A stretch of DNA of 64,000 bases from Helopsaltes ochotensis (Eukaryota > Chordata > Aves > Passeriformes > Locustellidae), in NCBI GenBank assembly GCA_013400155.1, contig VXBM01000562.1, positions 434,001 to 498,000 of the forward strand. Direction: 5' to 3'. The number at the start of each line of letters is the position of its first letter. The stretch's first letter is position 1. The translations under genes and the position numbers were made by a program. The notes below the pieces were generated by a model, which did not search any database, had not been told where the DNA came from, and saw nothing but the letters and a program-made list of their open reading frames with translations. Shown here piece by piece: positions 37,806-51,800 of the stretch.

Positions 37806-40800
37806 AGGTTGTGTGTTGTATTCCCAGCTTTATAGCTTATTGCCACGGTGAATCTATTGTTATTTGTGCTTTGAACACTGTTAGGCTTGACTGTTTTGAA
37901 ATCAAGTAATTCCCGATACGCTACAGTAAAGAAGGGGGCTGATAGTGAAATAACTGAGGGTCAAACTTCAGCTCTGCCATTACTGACATTTGGCCTGGTG
38001 GGAGCAGTAGATAACACTCAGTGTGACTCAGGAGCACAGGCAGGAGTTTTGTTTGAAGAGTAGAGGTGGGTGGTGTCCCCTGTCATGGGGTGGGTGTGTG
38101 GCTGTCTGGTGAGGGGAGCTGCATGCTGTGGTTGCTGCCTGCCTATGTAGGAGGTACATACAGTCATCCCGCTCAGCTTGTGGTTGTTTACACAGGCTGT
38201 GGGAACCTTTCAAAAGGGTGCTGGGAATGACTGGAAAAACAAAAGCTTGTTTAGTGGCACAAAAGAAATGTTAACGTGTTGCTCCTTCTCATTCCTATTG
38301 TTTGTTTACACTGCAGTGTGGTGGGAACAAAATTTGATTGCGTAGGTTAGGCACGACCTAGCGAAGATTAAAAAGGAGAAACTTTAATTAAACATTTTAC
38401 CCTTCCTTCATAAAAAATTTCAAATGTCACAAAGGTTGAAATTCACTTGTCCTTTATGGGATTGTCATTTCATATTGTATTTGACCTGCTTAGTTGCTAC
38501 TGAAAGGAATGGCTCCCAACAGCTTCTCCTACCCATATCTCTTCCTGCGCTAGCTATTGGTTTCATCTCATTTTTTTGTCAAGATTATTCAAATTAATTT
38601 TGTGCTACTGGTATTCTATCATTTTAGTTCCCTGAATTTAAGTGAGAAGGGAACTAAAAAGCAAATCGAGTTGTCTCAGTGTGACATGGGAAGTGCATTA
38701 GTGCTGGGGCGGGGGACACACAACTGGCAGTGAACCCTTTGGGCACTGACTGGCCATTAGATCAGCTTAACTGTGCCCTGAAACTTCGTGGTTGTGGTTT
38801 GATGATCTGCTGAAACCAGTGTGGAGTATGTGCTATAACCAAAAGGGCTGATCTTAGTTCCCCTGTCCCTTCTTTGCTTTTGTGGTTGTGCTGTCCACTT
38901 CTGAAATCCAGCTGCTCATGAACTAACATGAGTGCTACTCTTGCCTAACTTCTTAGACTTTTCTGTAAGGAGAGGGTGGTAGTCACCTTTTTAACAGCAA
39001 GACAAATTTAAGTAATCTGAAAGTGTTTACAGTCCTTACACTGAACTGCTGTAAACTATATGCATGATATAAACCACCTTCAGCTACTACTGCCAATTCA
39101 ACCTTTAAAATAGAGCATGTGCTTGATCTTCAAAGGTTTTTCCCTCGAGTTCTCTTCATATCACAGTCATAAGCATGCCAATCTGGACAAACTAATCCTT
39201 TTTTTCAGTAGAGCTACATTTAACACAGTGATCAAAGCTGCAATGTACAGAAATATTAGTATTCAAATCTGTAAAACACAAGGGAAACAAATTGTTCTGT
39301 GAGCAGCGGAGCTAACTAAACCTAGTTTCCTTTGGATTTGTATCCTCTGTCTGCTGCTGTATCCCATCACTGCAGTAACAGTCCTGATTACTGTCTTTAT
39401 TATCTCCTGTGACCTCCCTTATCACAATATGTCAGGTCCTGCAGCCTGACTATTGCACCACTCCCTATATAACCTACCTGCTAGCTGGGGTAGAGGCAAC
39501 ATGTGCTGTGGTGGTTGCAGAGCTGTGCAGAGCTATGCTTGGTGGCTGCTGCCAAAGCGGGAAAAAAACCTGCATTCAAGAATTCTACTGATTGTGAAGC
39601 TGAGAGTGTAACTTTTGTTCTATTCTCTCTGCCTATCAGTTGTCATCTCCAGAAGAGCAGTAGGATTTCATTGTATGGTGTGTGTATCTTTCTTTTCAGA
39701 ATCACTTTTCACAATGATGTACTGTGGCACTGAAAAATTTCATGTATAAAGCTTGAAGTGGTTCAGTTCTTCTCTACGTTGTGATGCTTTAACCCCAGTT
39801 TAGTTGAATATATTCTTGTTGTAAAAATCCAGTTAAACTCAAAATACTTATTGGTTTTTTCCCCTATACCTTTTCCTTTATATCCTTCTGCATCTCTCAG
39901 TTACACTTAACATACCCAAACTTTCTGATGGTTTTTGGCTTACCCTTTAGATGCCTGTTACTAAATTTCACCTTTTTTATTTTTAATTGCATTTCAAACC
40001 ATTTTTTATGCCTGCCTAGTAGTGCTGTTTATTTACAAAGTGCCCATTTAAAATACTGTATTGAGTTTGTAGTGTACCAATTATAATATTCTCCAAAATA
40101 TTTAATGCACATCCTAATTTTTTCTTTTACTGAGTATTATTCTTCTATGGACTATCGAGAGTCAACATGTTTCTTTCTGAATTTGTTGTTAAGATCCAGA
40201 AAGGTGGTGAGTAAAAATATTGACCTGGACACACAATGCCTTGTTGATTATTTTCTTTGTCTGTCATATGTTTCCCATTTTATCTAGCTTGGTTAGACTA
40301 CATGAAATTCTTAAGGTTCTTTCTCTTATCCTAACCTTAATAGCTTTTATGTGAATGAATTTTGCCACTTTTTGCTTTCTGAACCATTAGGGAATACATG
40401 TTGCAGTTCTAGTGCAGAATTGTGGCCTTCTGCTGTTAACCCTTTTCTGTAAATTAACAGACCACTTACTGCTTTTTCTTTTGATGCTTTACTGCTGGCA
40501 TCTAAACACAAATGTTTTCCCCTAACACCAATATTAATTTTACTTAATGGCCTCTTGAGACTTTGAGGGCGGCTTTTTGAAAGTCTTTCTTTCAGCAATT
40601 TCTCCCTAGTTCACTGTTATTGTAAAATTGTGCTAGCCTAAAAAAGCATGATTTCCTTTCCAGAAGCCATGCTGTGTAAATTTTCTGAGATCAACCTGCA
40701 TATGTTTTACAACCGTATTCTCCAAACAATTGTTTCAGCTAGCTTGCTATGTATGAATGGTTTATTTGTTTGTAACCCATTAAATCATATTTACTGGCTC

Positions 40801-41238
40801 TTTCAAATGTAGGTAAGTACTGTGTTTTCTCACATTCTAATACTAGGTATTTTTAGTAGGAGGTGAATGTAATTTTTATTATTTGTAAATATTTTTTCTC
40901 TTGTTCCTTTTTTTTCCCAGTTCTGATTTCTGCTAATAAAATGAAAAAATGCAAAAGTACCACATTTTCTCCAACTGAGATGGTGGTGGTTTAGGTTTGT
41001 TAGCTCTGTTCTACTCCCCCAAATTGTATAGTGGAGTGGTGGCAGCTGAGAAATGTGTGTGCTCAAGTAGTCTTTCTTACACTTTGAATGCACTCCTTAC
41101 ACTAGGGAGATCTTGAATTCGGATGGCAGAAACACTGAGAGATGTGCAGTGGAAAGGGAAACAAACAGGCTATAGAGGTCTCCCTAATTAGTGAACAGGC
41201 TGATGCCTGTGACATATTCTTCCTTTTTTTTTCCTCAG

Positions 41239-41267
41239 AAAGAAATCAACCTGCAAATAAACCCAAA
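41239..41267 (+). other. Exon-like micro-segment
   Basis: A very strong pyrimidine tract (cttccttttttttttcctcag) precedes 29 bases ended by a consensus donor (AAA|gtgagt). Two of three frames are open, for example RNQPANKPK. It is too short for a coding call, and no phased partner is known in the right half of the window. Confidence 0.25.
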
Positions 41268-41609
41268 GTGAGTCATTTAGCTTTTCTCTGGAGAAAAATG
41301 GCAGCTGGAACTGTTCAGTAGTAGAACCATTCTGTTACCCAGTATGCACTTGCACAGACACAGTGTCTAGGAGGCACACCCATGAAACTGCTGGGGCTGT
41401 TTTAGTGGAGAATAATCAGTAATGTTATTCCAGAGAGATATAATTTTGTAACTAATATTTTGAATGGAAGGTCAAGGTCCTTAAAACATTTGAGTGTAAT
41501 ATCTTTTATCAAGATGGTGGTTTCAGGAGAGGTGTCCAAAAATTAAAATACTTCTATATTTTAATTGAAATTTTCTGCTTTAAATTGTTTAATAAATAGT
41601 TTTAAATGT

Positions 41610-42150
41610 ATTCTAGAAGAATTGGCCCACTGGATCACACTGGCAGTTGTTCTTTCTAGCCTAGTATTCTGTGTCTGATACCCATAAAAGAGAAAATCTT
41701 GTCCAGGAACCCAGAAGTTCTCTAATTCTTCACGTGACCCATCTCAAAAAAACGGATGCATGGGGAACATTGAGAACAAGATAAATTTTAGATGCTTTTC
41801 ATTTCATGCTTGTTCTCTAGCTACCTTCAGTTATGGAATCTCTGAGCCAGAGGTTGTTTCTGTTTATTCAGAAATTCATGAATAATTTCTCTTCTGAGAC
41901 CTTGTACAATTTCTTCTTGAACCCTTGTAAAATTTTTCATCTCCATTGCATCCTTTTGCAACAAATCCCACAGATCTACTGGCTGTTGCCTAAAGTGTCA
42001 CTGATGTTTTGAAGGTGGCTTCTCCTCACTTCCTTAGCTGCTGCCTATAGTTTGTGTTGCAGGAGGCAATGAACAACTACTATTCTTTGCTTTTCATATC
42101 ACTTGCCTCTGACATAGTCCCTTGAAATAGAGATCTCTGTTCCTAAAAAG
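41610..42150 (-). repeat. Possible ancient LINE relic
   Basis: Phrases such as gcaacaaatcccacagatctactggctgttgc and ttgtacaatttcttcttgaa resemble highly diverged CR1/L3-type 3' regions read on the minus strand. The similarity is weak and from memory of the family only. Confidence 0.3.
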
Positions 42151-42828
42151 ACCATTTTTTCAGGTCCCACTTCCATCTGTCTTTAAGCACTTTTTGCTGT
42201 AAGAACTCACCTCTGTAAGACGACCGATGCTCCTTCACTATGGATTTTTCTTGTAGAAATGTAGAGGTGCTGTTTGGGTCCCAGTGCTTACTGGTGTTTC
42301 ATCAGTGAAGTCAGCTGTATGAATGGCACTGCATCTGAAGTTCAGGCTATACTGGGGGCATGTTTGCTGAAGAATTGCTTGACCCTGTGAAAATGATGGG
42401 TACTCAAGTAAGGATGAGGAATTCTCATTTGTGTCTCCAGGAATTGACAATTCCTGTATAGTTATTTCTGTGGTTAGAACATCAGCTTAGCAACTCTGAA
42501 GTTTCGCTCTACTGATGTTATGGATCATGAAAAAATAAAGAAACACTAGGGTCTATCTGAAATGATAAATACAAGTTTCCCATGTATAGCGTTACAACTG
42601 TTGCAACCAGGCAGAGCAAACAAAACCTCAGCTCTTGTAACTGAAATTTTCTTTTTGGTCTGTGATGTTAAGAACATGTTGTGAACTTCAATTCCATTAT
42701 CATCCCATGTGAGTACTTTTGTGAAGAAAAGTAAATTCAATCCTTATTGGTTTTCTGTATGCCTCAAAAGCCTTTATTTAACTGGGTGATTTGTAGATCT
42801 ATACAAATAGATTGTGTTTAGGAATAAG

Positions 42829-42846
42829 AATCTATAAGAATAGATT
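42829..42846. repeat. Small perfect hairpin in an AT-rich word cluster
   Basis: AATCTAT and ATAGATT are separated by four bases. The 120 bases around it (42794-42910) repeat tctata and tagat many times, including the palindrome tagatcta at 42794-42801. Confidence 0.6.
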
Positions 42847-45800
42847 AGAGTCTATTTCTTAAACACTCCTATAAATGTATACATGTAAAGAATGTATTAT
42901 TTATAGAAATCTATAGAAGGGTTCTGCAAGCTACACCTTGAGGTGTTAAAGGCATGTACCTTAGAGTGTTTGTTTAAAATACTAGTTATTTAAATTATCT
43001 AAGTTATTTATATAATCATCATAGGCTTTAAAATTTTTGAAGATTTTTTTTTAGTGTTAAATTGATTGCTATCATGGAGGAAAAATCTAAAGATACTTGT
43101 GAAGCGTTTTAACTCAGTGGTTAATTTTCTGTTGCCGCTAGTGATAGGCTATCATATTAGCTCTTCTGGAATACAGGTGAAGATAAGATAAATGAAATCT
43201 AGGTTTGATCTTGCAGTCTCTGGAGTATACACTTAGATTTGACTATAAGAATACCTGCAGAAAGCTATGCACTTGCATAATGTTTGCTGCATCAGTAGCT
43301 ACAAATGTAAATTTGTCAAACTTCTTGGTCATGTACTTTTGTTGCTTCAGAAAAGAACTGATTGTCAGTTCCCATTGATTAAAAAATCATTAGTTTAAGT
43401 TTCTGTTTATTTACTTGTCAGACAAGGAAGTTAATCTCTGAAGAGTGGGACTTTTCAAGTGTGCTTAAGTCATTTAGTAACATAAGTTCCACTGCCTTTG
43501 TACTGTGAGAGTAGAATTGAACTGAAGGAGAGGATTAATTTTGAAGTTAAGCAAACTGAAAAGTGCAGTTGATCACCAATATCAGGCACTGTATTGTGTT
43601 CTTGATTGATTCTTGTATGAACCTTCTCAGTCTAAATGAATATTGGACTATAGAACTGTTGGAAGACCTGATCAGGTAGGGGCAGGGAGAATTAGCAAAG
43701 TGTGACTTCAGGACTTAAATAGGAAAATATTATGTCTAAATTATTTTTAATTACTGTTTGAAAGTCATGTATATCCTCTCTCAAAGAGAATATAAGAAAA
43801 GCTTTGTGTAACTCTTTAGGATCTTAGTGTCTTTGCAATACTTACTGTCCTGCTGTTTTCTTTGCTAGCACATGACAGTGGTGCAATAGTAGGCAAAAGG
43901 CTCCAAAGTCCAAAAAAGCTTTAAGTGAAAACCTTAGAAGATGGTTGAAACTTTACAATTAAATAAAATGGTCTGTCTCTTTTTGCTATGAATTTTAATG
44001 ATCATTTGTTTGCCTCTTGACTATTCACTGATTAACTATTTGTTTGGCAGGAACTAGGAAGTCTGCAAAACTTGTTGTATGATTCCTTTCAGCTATCAGT
44101 TGTTTTTCTGTGCCTTATCAGGCTGCTTGACAACTGTTTAATTGAAAAGTTTCACATACTATTGAAGTGTTATTGTTAGAATAAGCACTTAATTCCAGAA
44201 GGAGGATATAATCTCACGGCTTGATAGCGAGAGTCACAGTGTAGAGGGAGGATGCTATCTCTGCCCTAGATAGCAGACTTGTTTATTTTATAAATAAAGA
44301 TTATTTTTTGCTGAATAGCAAAGGATAGGACTTTGGCTGATTGTATATATCTCTGAGTAGGGACAAATATTTTACTGTCATTCTGTTACAAGAACTTTCA
44401 CTGAGAATTCAAATGCTATATCCAGTGTAACAAATGGGAATCTTGTTCTGGAGAAGTTGCAGTAATAAGGATGAGACTTGCATTTTTTGCATGGGTTGTT
44501 GTACATATAAAAAAATCCAGTACTTGCAGTGTGCTTAATGGAAAGATGCAGATGAGAAAAGGCAGCAAAAGAATGACTTCAGATTGCTTCTAGACAAGGG
44601 ATGTTTCATTGTTAAATATGACTAAGAGTGCATATACTTTTTCCCCTTGCATACTGTTTTGCTTTATTTTCTGTGTTAACACCTTATGCAGCTTCAATAC
44701 TTGTATATTGCTGCTAGTAAAATTGTCTTTCACAGATTCTTAACACAGAAGTTTAGAGGAAATACCTGCCTGGCCTTTTTTGTCTAGCTGATGGTAATTA
44801 GATGGAAAATGGTGGGGTTTTTTTCTTCCTTTTTGGTGGCCAGTCTCTAATCACATAATAATGGAGCTCCTTGTTAAGGAAGCAAATCTAGAAATTGTGA
44901 ATAAGGGAGGAAACTTCATTTTAATGCTTTCAAGGATTGCTGGTATTGTGCAGTCAAAGTCAAGGCAAAAATACTGATGTTGTTTGGAGAAAGTTTGTGG
45001 CCATTGTCATGTTAGTGCTAGTTAGTGAGAATAGTTACAAACCCCTTCCAGACAGCAACACTGGGTGCTGGGGACTCAGGTTCAGACTTTGTTTCAGTTT
45101 AATTGAAAGAAATGGACACAAGTGCTAGCAGCATTTTTGATCTTTGCTCACTACAGCTCTTCTCGTTTTTGTTTGTCAAATGCAAATGCATCTGGGTCCA
45201 AACTGAGTGTGCCCATTGAATGATTTTCTTCTTGTTGTGTATAGTTGGGGTGGTCACTAATACAGGTTGTCAGTGCTGCATAGGAAGCTTTACACAATGC
45301 ATTAATATGCTGAATTTGAGCTCTTGTCAGGGGAGATCTCTTTACCAAAAGCCCTAAATGTTTCTGATGATGAATAGGCAGGAAAGTTTGTGTCACACTT
45401 GCTGTGTTTTGAAAACTCAACACTAAGGTATTTTACTGTCAGTTTAAGGAAGTGGAGAAGTTAACAGATTTTAGAACTTCTGAGTTGGTGATTTTTAAGA
45501 AAGCATAGTTAAATGCATTCTATGAGGTTTCTGATGTTTCATAGACTAACAAAAGGTTGCTTTATTAGTAGCTTTAATGAACAAATCGCTTTATTGGCTT
45601 AGACATACTGGTTGCTTTGTGGCTCTAAACAGCTATGGGTTCTTGTTTCAATTCACCATTGTGCTGGAGAAGAGAAGTGATAGCCATTGACCTTCTGTTA
45701 AAGTACAATAAAAAGTTTTTTGTGAAGAAGGAAAGTGTGCAGGGAAAAGAGCAATGCAGTGCTGTGTCTTAAGTTCAGCAACATAAAAATCAAGAGACCA

Positions 45801-48800
45801 TGTACCTCTGTTGCTTTTCTTATGAGGTGGCTCAGTGTAGTGAACCACCTGAAACAAGAAAAGGCAGGACTGACTTTCTGAAGGCTGTTTTTCGTGGAAC
45901 CTGTGTGTAAAGAAAGAAGGTATTTATGTCATAATTGTAAGGAAACATACTGAGCAGGTACTCATTCACTTCTGAATGGAAAGTGTGTTAGTCTTCGAAA
46001 AAATTCTGGTTTTACTATTGATTGTCTGACTTGTTTATTGTTTTATTAAGTGATTAACACATGACTTAACCACAGCCTGTGGCTAAATTAAGTGACCTTA
46101 TTTTATTTCTTGAATTGCTTCCTAAGAATTTATTTAAATTAGCAAATAGCCTTTTTTTTTTCTCCTGGCTGTATGCTTAAGACATTGAAGAAATTTGTTA
46201 GATGCTGTAGACTTTTGTTTTTGATAATCAGCTCTCAAAGTTGATGTCGGTGTTGATGTCTGTGATAGAGGTTGCTGTATCAGGTGGGATGACATTGCAG
46301 TCATTTTTGTAGTTATCAGCTTGCTTTAAAAATTTATCATATTGCTTGTTAAAGATGAGCATCTTTCTATGACTAGAATAACAGTGTTGCAGTGGAAGTG
46401 GGAGATTCAGATAGATTTGCCAAATGTATTTACATTATATAACACAAGAAGTTATAATCATGATTAAAAGGATTAGGGACTTTCTCTCTATTGAAAGCAC
46501 TGTATGAAACCAATTTATCATTCTCTGTAAATACTTTTTTATTAGGGATGGGGTAGTACAGTGCAGCATGGATGTGTTCTGTAGCTGGCTGGTTTCTAGT
46601 TTGCAGATTTGCACTTGTCATTTGGTAGGAGCAGCTGCTGGAATATACTTTGCACTTTAGTTACACTCTTGAGTTTTGTTGTTGGTATTGTGTTGTATGC
46701 TTGGTGGTTATGGTTGTTTGGTCTAATTTATAGTGGTAACTATTTGTAATACAAATAAAGTCTCTGAATTACTTTTTTTCTCATGGAGCAGTTTTGTACC
46801 CTAATATGCTCCTAATTCCTCAGGAGAAATGTTTTCACAGCATCAATTTGGGGAAAACTATGACAAACAGTAAAACTGCCCATGCATAAATTTATCTAGA
46901 TTTCATTTTTGGGACAGTTGTTGCTATAAACTTGTTTCTGAGATGAGGAGGTGAGATTGGGTGAGCTTGCATAAGAATGTGTTGAGGAGAAGCAGCCACA
47001 CTGAGTATGTGTTCAGACTGTGCATTGCCGATCCTGGTCAGAGGGGACCTGGGTTGCCATCATGCTCTGGTTAACAGCTATAGCTCAACAGTGCTAGTTA
47101 CAGGAAATACCTTTGGACTTTCTTTAGTTCTTTTGAATCCTATAGCATCAACATGTCATTAATGTAAAATTTGCATGGACGAAACTTAGAGCAGAAAAAA
47201 AAGCACATTTTTCCCTTTCCTGTGAGGAGTTGGGTAGGATATTTGTCTGGTTCTGTACACAGTTTCCTCCTGCCTGTCTCTTCTGGTTACTGCCTTCCCT
47301 GCTTTTCCTCTTTCTCTCTGGTCTTTTGGCATGTGCTCCAGGTTTGTTTTGCTCTCCAGTGCAGTCTTGGTGCTATCTCCCTCTGCTTTTGGCTGCAGTT
47401 TTTTTCCTCTATCCCTTTGCTTGTCTAGTTCTGCTCTCCCACCCTTTTTTTACATTTTAATGTTGTTGAAGTAGTTTTGTACCTCTTCAAAATATTTGTT
47501 TTTCCTTTGTGAGCGTAAAAATTAGTTGAGCCAGCCCTGATTTTTAAAGAAGCTGCCTCTTCCAGAGGTAGTGTTAGCACCACCTTCTGACAGCTACTCA
47601 AATACGTTCCTCAGCAATTCTATACTTGCCGAGGGGTCTGTATCTCAGTTTCCCAATGTGCGAATTTTGAAGGTGACTTATGTCCTCAGTATTGTTTAGA
47701 ATCAGTTAAGTATCCAAGGATTTTGACAGTATAGCAGTTACTATAAAAGTACTGTAAGAATAGTCAGCATGGCAGCAGCTGACTAAACACAATTCATATT
47801 TGTAAATTCTTTATGTCCAAAGTATCCTTATGAATGATGGGATTGAAGAGGTTGTGGAGCTTCAAATAATATGTTTTAACCCTTCATACTATTCTTTGGA
47901 AACTTTGTGTTTTAACACCTTCATTGGTTTTGAAGCTGCGTTGATGTTATGACTGCACACCCATCTGTAACTGGAGTATGTGATAGCAATTGATGCCAGC
48001 TGTATGTGTAAAAGAAAACTGGCAATTCTGGTGCAGTTTTCATTGGAAAGATAGCTTAAGTAAAGGTAAAGTAATAAAACAAATTGAAGAGTTTTAGCTG
48101 TCTAGAACTGTGCTGCAGTTAGCTTTTTCATTATACCTTTCTTCATCAGTATCAGCTTCCTAAACATCACTCTCAATATTGACTGGCAGCCCACAAACCG
48201 TATATATTAAAGAAAGAAGATACAAACATCTGTTTGTTTTAAAACCAGCAGCCATCTGTGACATACAACTAAATGCATACTGTATAGCCCTTAGATATCA
48301 CTGCAGCTGCAGTAAGGAGAGTGTGTTTGGTATTCATCTTTCAAAGCATATACCTCAGACCACTATTCCTCAAGAGAAGTAGTAAAATTTTTGACTATCA
48401 AGCAGGAATCGGCTGTAATACAGCAGGAAAAATCCCGATAGTGGCTTAGCATTCTGGCTTGGAATCTATATAGAAAATGATTGAACATTACCAGCTATAG
48501 TGGGAAATGGTATGTGGAAGAAAATTCAACACTTTTCTATAGCTTCCTAATAATCCCCTACCATGAGCAGAGCCAGCTTTTTTTTTAGGTGGATTTGCGT
48601 CAAATAGTACCAGGCCTTGCAGAGCAACAAATGCAAAGCTGCCCAATGAATCTTCACCTTCCTATGGTAACTATTTGTTCTCCTCCCCACTAAAATCAAC
48701 ATAATCTATGGATCTTACATATTCACACACCAGAATGAAATATATTCCATATAGGTCACAAAATGTTGTTACAAGAGTAATGGGAGGGAAAGCAAATAAC

Positions 48801-51800
48801 TGCCAAGCACCCAAGTGGACACACGTGTAGAAATGACAAAAGACCTAACCACTATTAATATTCAGGCAAGCAAGGTATCAAGAGAAAATGAGTAGTTGGG
48901 AGTTTAACCAAGGTGGGCCTAAAGGAACATTCAGAAGATAAATCTGTGTTTTAAGGTATGGGTTTATGTAGACTATCCTGACTTCAAAAAAGGGATTTTG
49001 TGAAATTGCATTCATTTTCCCACTCCTTTAAGTCTTCAGTATATCACATGTAAATAGTAATTGTCTATTCTGCCCTTTTTAAATGATAAATGCTTTTTAA
49101 CTTTGGCCATTTTACTAGAAAAATCTCCATTTCACAAGTTTTCAGCCGCCTCATATTAATTAACATAGCCCAGATGAAATCAGAACTCATATTCTCAACT
49201 TGAAGTTGTTCTAAAGGCTGTTCTCTGTCTTTTTGAAATGTGGAGGTTTTCTGTGCCTAGTCTGTTCAGCTATATCAGTTTGAGTAATAGAAGAAGCTTT
49301 ATAGGTAAGAGCTTTTAACACTTTACTGGACCAAAATTGTTGTCTTAGAAAACTCAATTTCACTTAATTTGAGCAAAACATTAACCTGGCCTTTCAATGT
49401 TCAATTTCCGCAGTTTAAGTTCTAGTTCAGCCTTGAGTGAGACTCTGGCTCATTTAGTTTTCATAGGGCTTCTGCCTTGCTAATCAGAAGTTATTTTTAA
49501 CTCACATAGCTTCCTTTTTCATCAGTCTTTTGGAGGTGGAAATGCAGGCAGAGCAGTGGTGGTGTGATAGTTGGAAGAACTGGGGTTTCTATTCCTAGCT
49601 TCTGCCACTGACTTTGTCTGCAATTCTCTTATTCAAGAGCATGATATTCCGTTTTATGCATCGTACTCTATGAAATGAGAGTAGACATCTGTCAAATGTT
49701 TTGAGGTCTTTGTGTAAAAGCTGTTTTGAGTGTTTGTTTCAGGGGATCACAGTTTGTGATGCCAGTATAATAGTACAGTTTTATTTCTTTGTGAAAAAGA
49801 AGCAGCATCAGTAGTTCACCATTCTGCCTTGAAAGGTGCAGCCTGTAATTTATGTAATAATTTTAAATAAATATGTTCTTCAACATACATGTAACTATTA
49901 ATTGTTTAATAGGAGCAGTGACTTGAGATTAGTTACTAGTAGATTTACTGGACATTAGATGCTTCAAGGAAATAAGTAGCTATATATTAATAGAATATTT
50001 GCATGACTGTTTTAGCAGGTGCTAAATTTAATGTGCTGTTGATGTTGTTGAAAATATACTTAATGAAATATAAATATTGTTCTCACGTAATGAATGCAAT
50101 ATCCAAGACAGACCCACAAGTTCCAAGTGAGACATTACTCTGCTGAATGGTACACATCTTATGTTTTCTCACTCTGATGGAAACAGCTTACTGCTATAGT
50201 TGCTGCATTAATCCATAATCCAATAAAGGGGATTTATTTGAGGGGTTGAAGGCAGAGAGAAGAAAAAAAAAGTCTATAGTACCCTATGGGCAGCAGTTAA
50301 GCTAAAAATAAGATGGGGCTCTTGAATGGCTTTGTGTTTGCCTTTCTCAGTGTTTAAGACATACATGTTGAAGTTTCATGGTACTCTATAAAAACTTTAC
50401 CAAAATGCTTGATTTTCTGAGAGGAGATTTAGGACTTTTTTCTTACGAGTATGGGATGTGCCTCATCTGTGTCTGTAAGATGGCCCATTTGTGCTTTATT
50501 TTAAAATGTTGCTCAATTCCTGTGTCTGAAATGAATTTCACAGAACAGCCAAGAAGACTTTCTAATTTTTTAATTCTTGAAAATTTCTCATGCTAGAATT
50601 ATCATTTAACAAATTAGAGCTTTACTCCAATTTCCAGTGTACAGTTTAGGTAAGAATAATGATATTGAGCTCTTACAAGATATAAAAGCCTGGAAATCAT
50701 TTGGTGCTCAGATACACACATTTTCCTGTGGGTCAAAATGATTGGAAGAAAGTTTTGAAGTTTTGAATAGAATTAAGAGTGTGTGTACAATTTAGAAGGC
50801 TAAATTTTGGGTTTGACACCTGCCGTCATGTGATGCAACCAAAACCTTGAGCAGTCTGCAAACTACTTGAGCCTGTGGGCTGTAGAGAGAAGCCTGCAGG
50901 CATCACCAGAGTGTCACCCAGAAAGCATTGGCTGCCTAGGACTGCAAATGTGCAAAAACTGTGCCCTGCTCTCCAGCTCCTCGTTCCTCTTAGCTGGCGG
51001 TGGACTAGTTCTAAAAATAGTATGTTACAGATGCTCCTGTTACTACTGCATGAAGGAATGGGATCCTTCTGCTTTGTGTGGGTAGAATTACAGTCCCTGA
51101 ACATGAGCAGAAGCAGAGCTGCAGGAACCTGGTCTTGGTGGACACTGGTGTCTGGAGCACCTGAACCTGCTTCTGGTGCTCGTCAGCTGGTTTAGGTGTT
51201 GTTTCTTCAGAGTTTGCAGCTCTTTGAAAACTGCCATGCTAATTTAAATAGCAGGCAGCTGGAGGGTCTAGCATGCAGTATGCCATTAGACAGGATTGGC
51301 TTTTTCCCTTTTATTTCAGTTTTGGGAATTGGGTATAAAGCAGGTCCAGACTCTTAGAAGAAAATATTAATCAGATTGTAAAAATAGAATTTTTCTGGCC
51401 AAGACAGTATTTTTTTTTTCTTTTTTTTTAACCAGATTGGTCAATTTAAAGTTAGTTTCATTTTTTACCCTTTTTATGCTTTGCTATTGATGTGGTGCTT
51501 ACTGGGGGAGAGTACTGTATCCCATTTAATTCTTTTCTGTTTGTTCATTCTGACTGCTGCTGTTTCATAAAGTCAGGCAGAATGTTTTGTTAGCAAACAA
51601 ATGGGAAGTATAAAGCAAGCAGCCCTTCCTTTTCTAACAAATGCTTCCATTATTCTTTCTTAGTAGTTAGAATGTTATGTCGTGGGCCAAACTTGAGTTG
51701 TTAACTAAGCTAGAAATGATAATAAAGTCTTGGTTGTGGGAAATGGATAAAGTTACTGATAAAATTTTTGTTTTAAAAGGTGCCTGGTGTCTTCTTCAGA

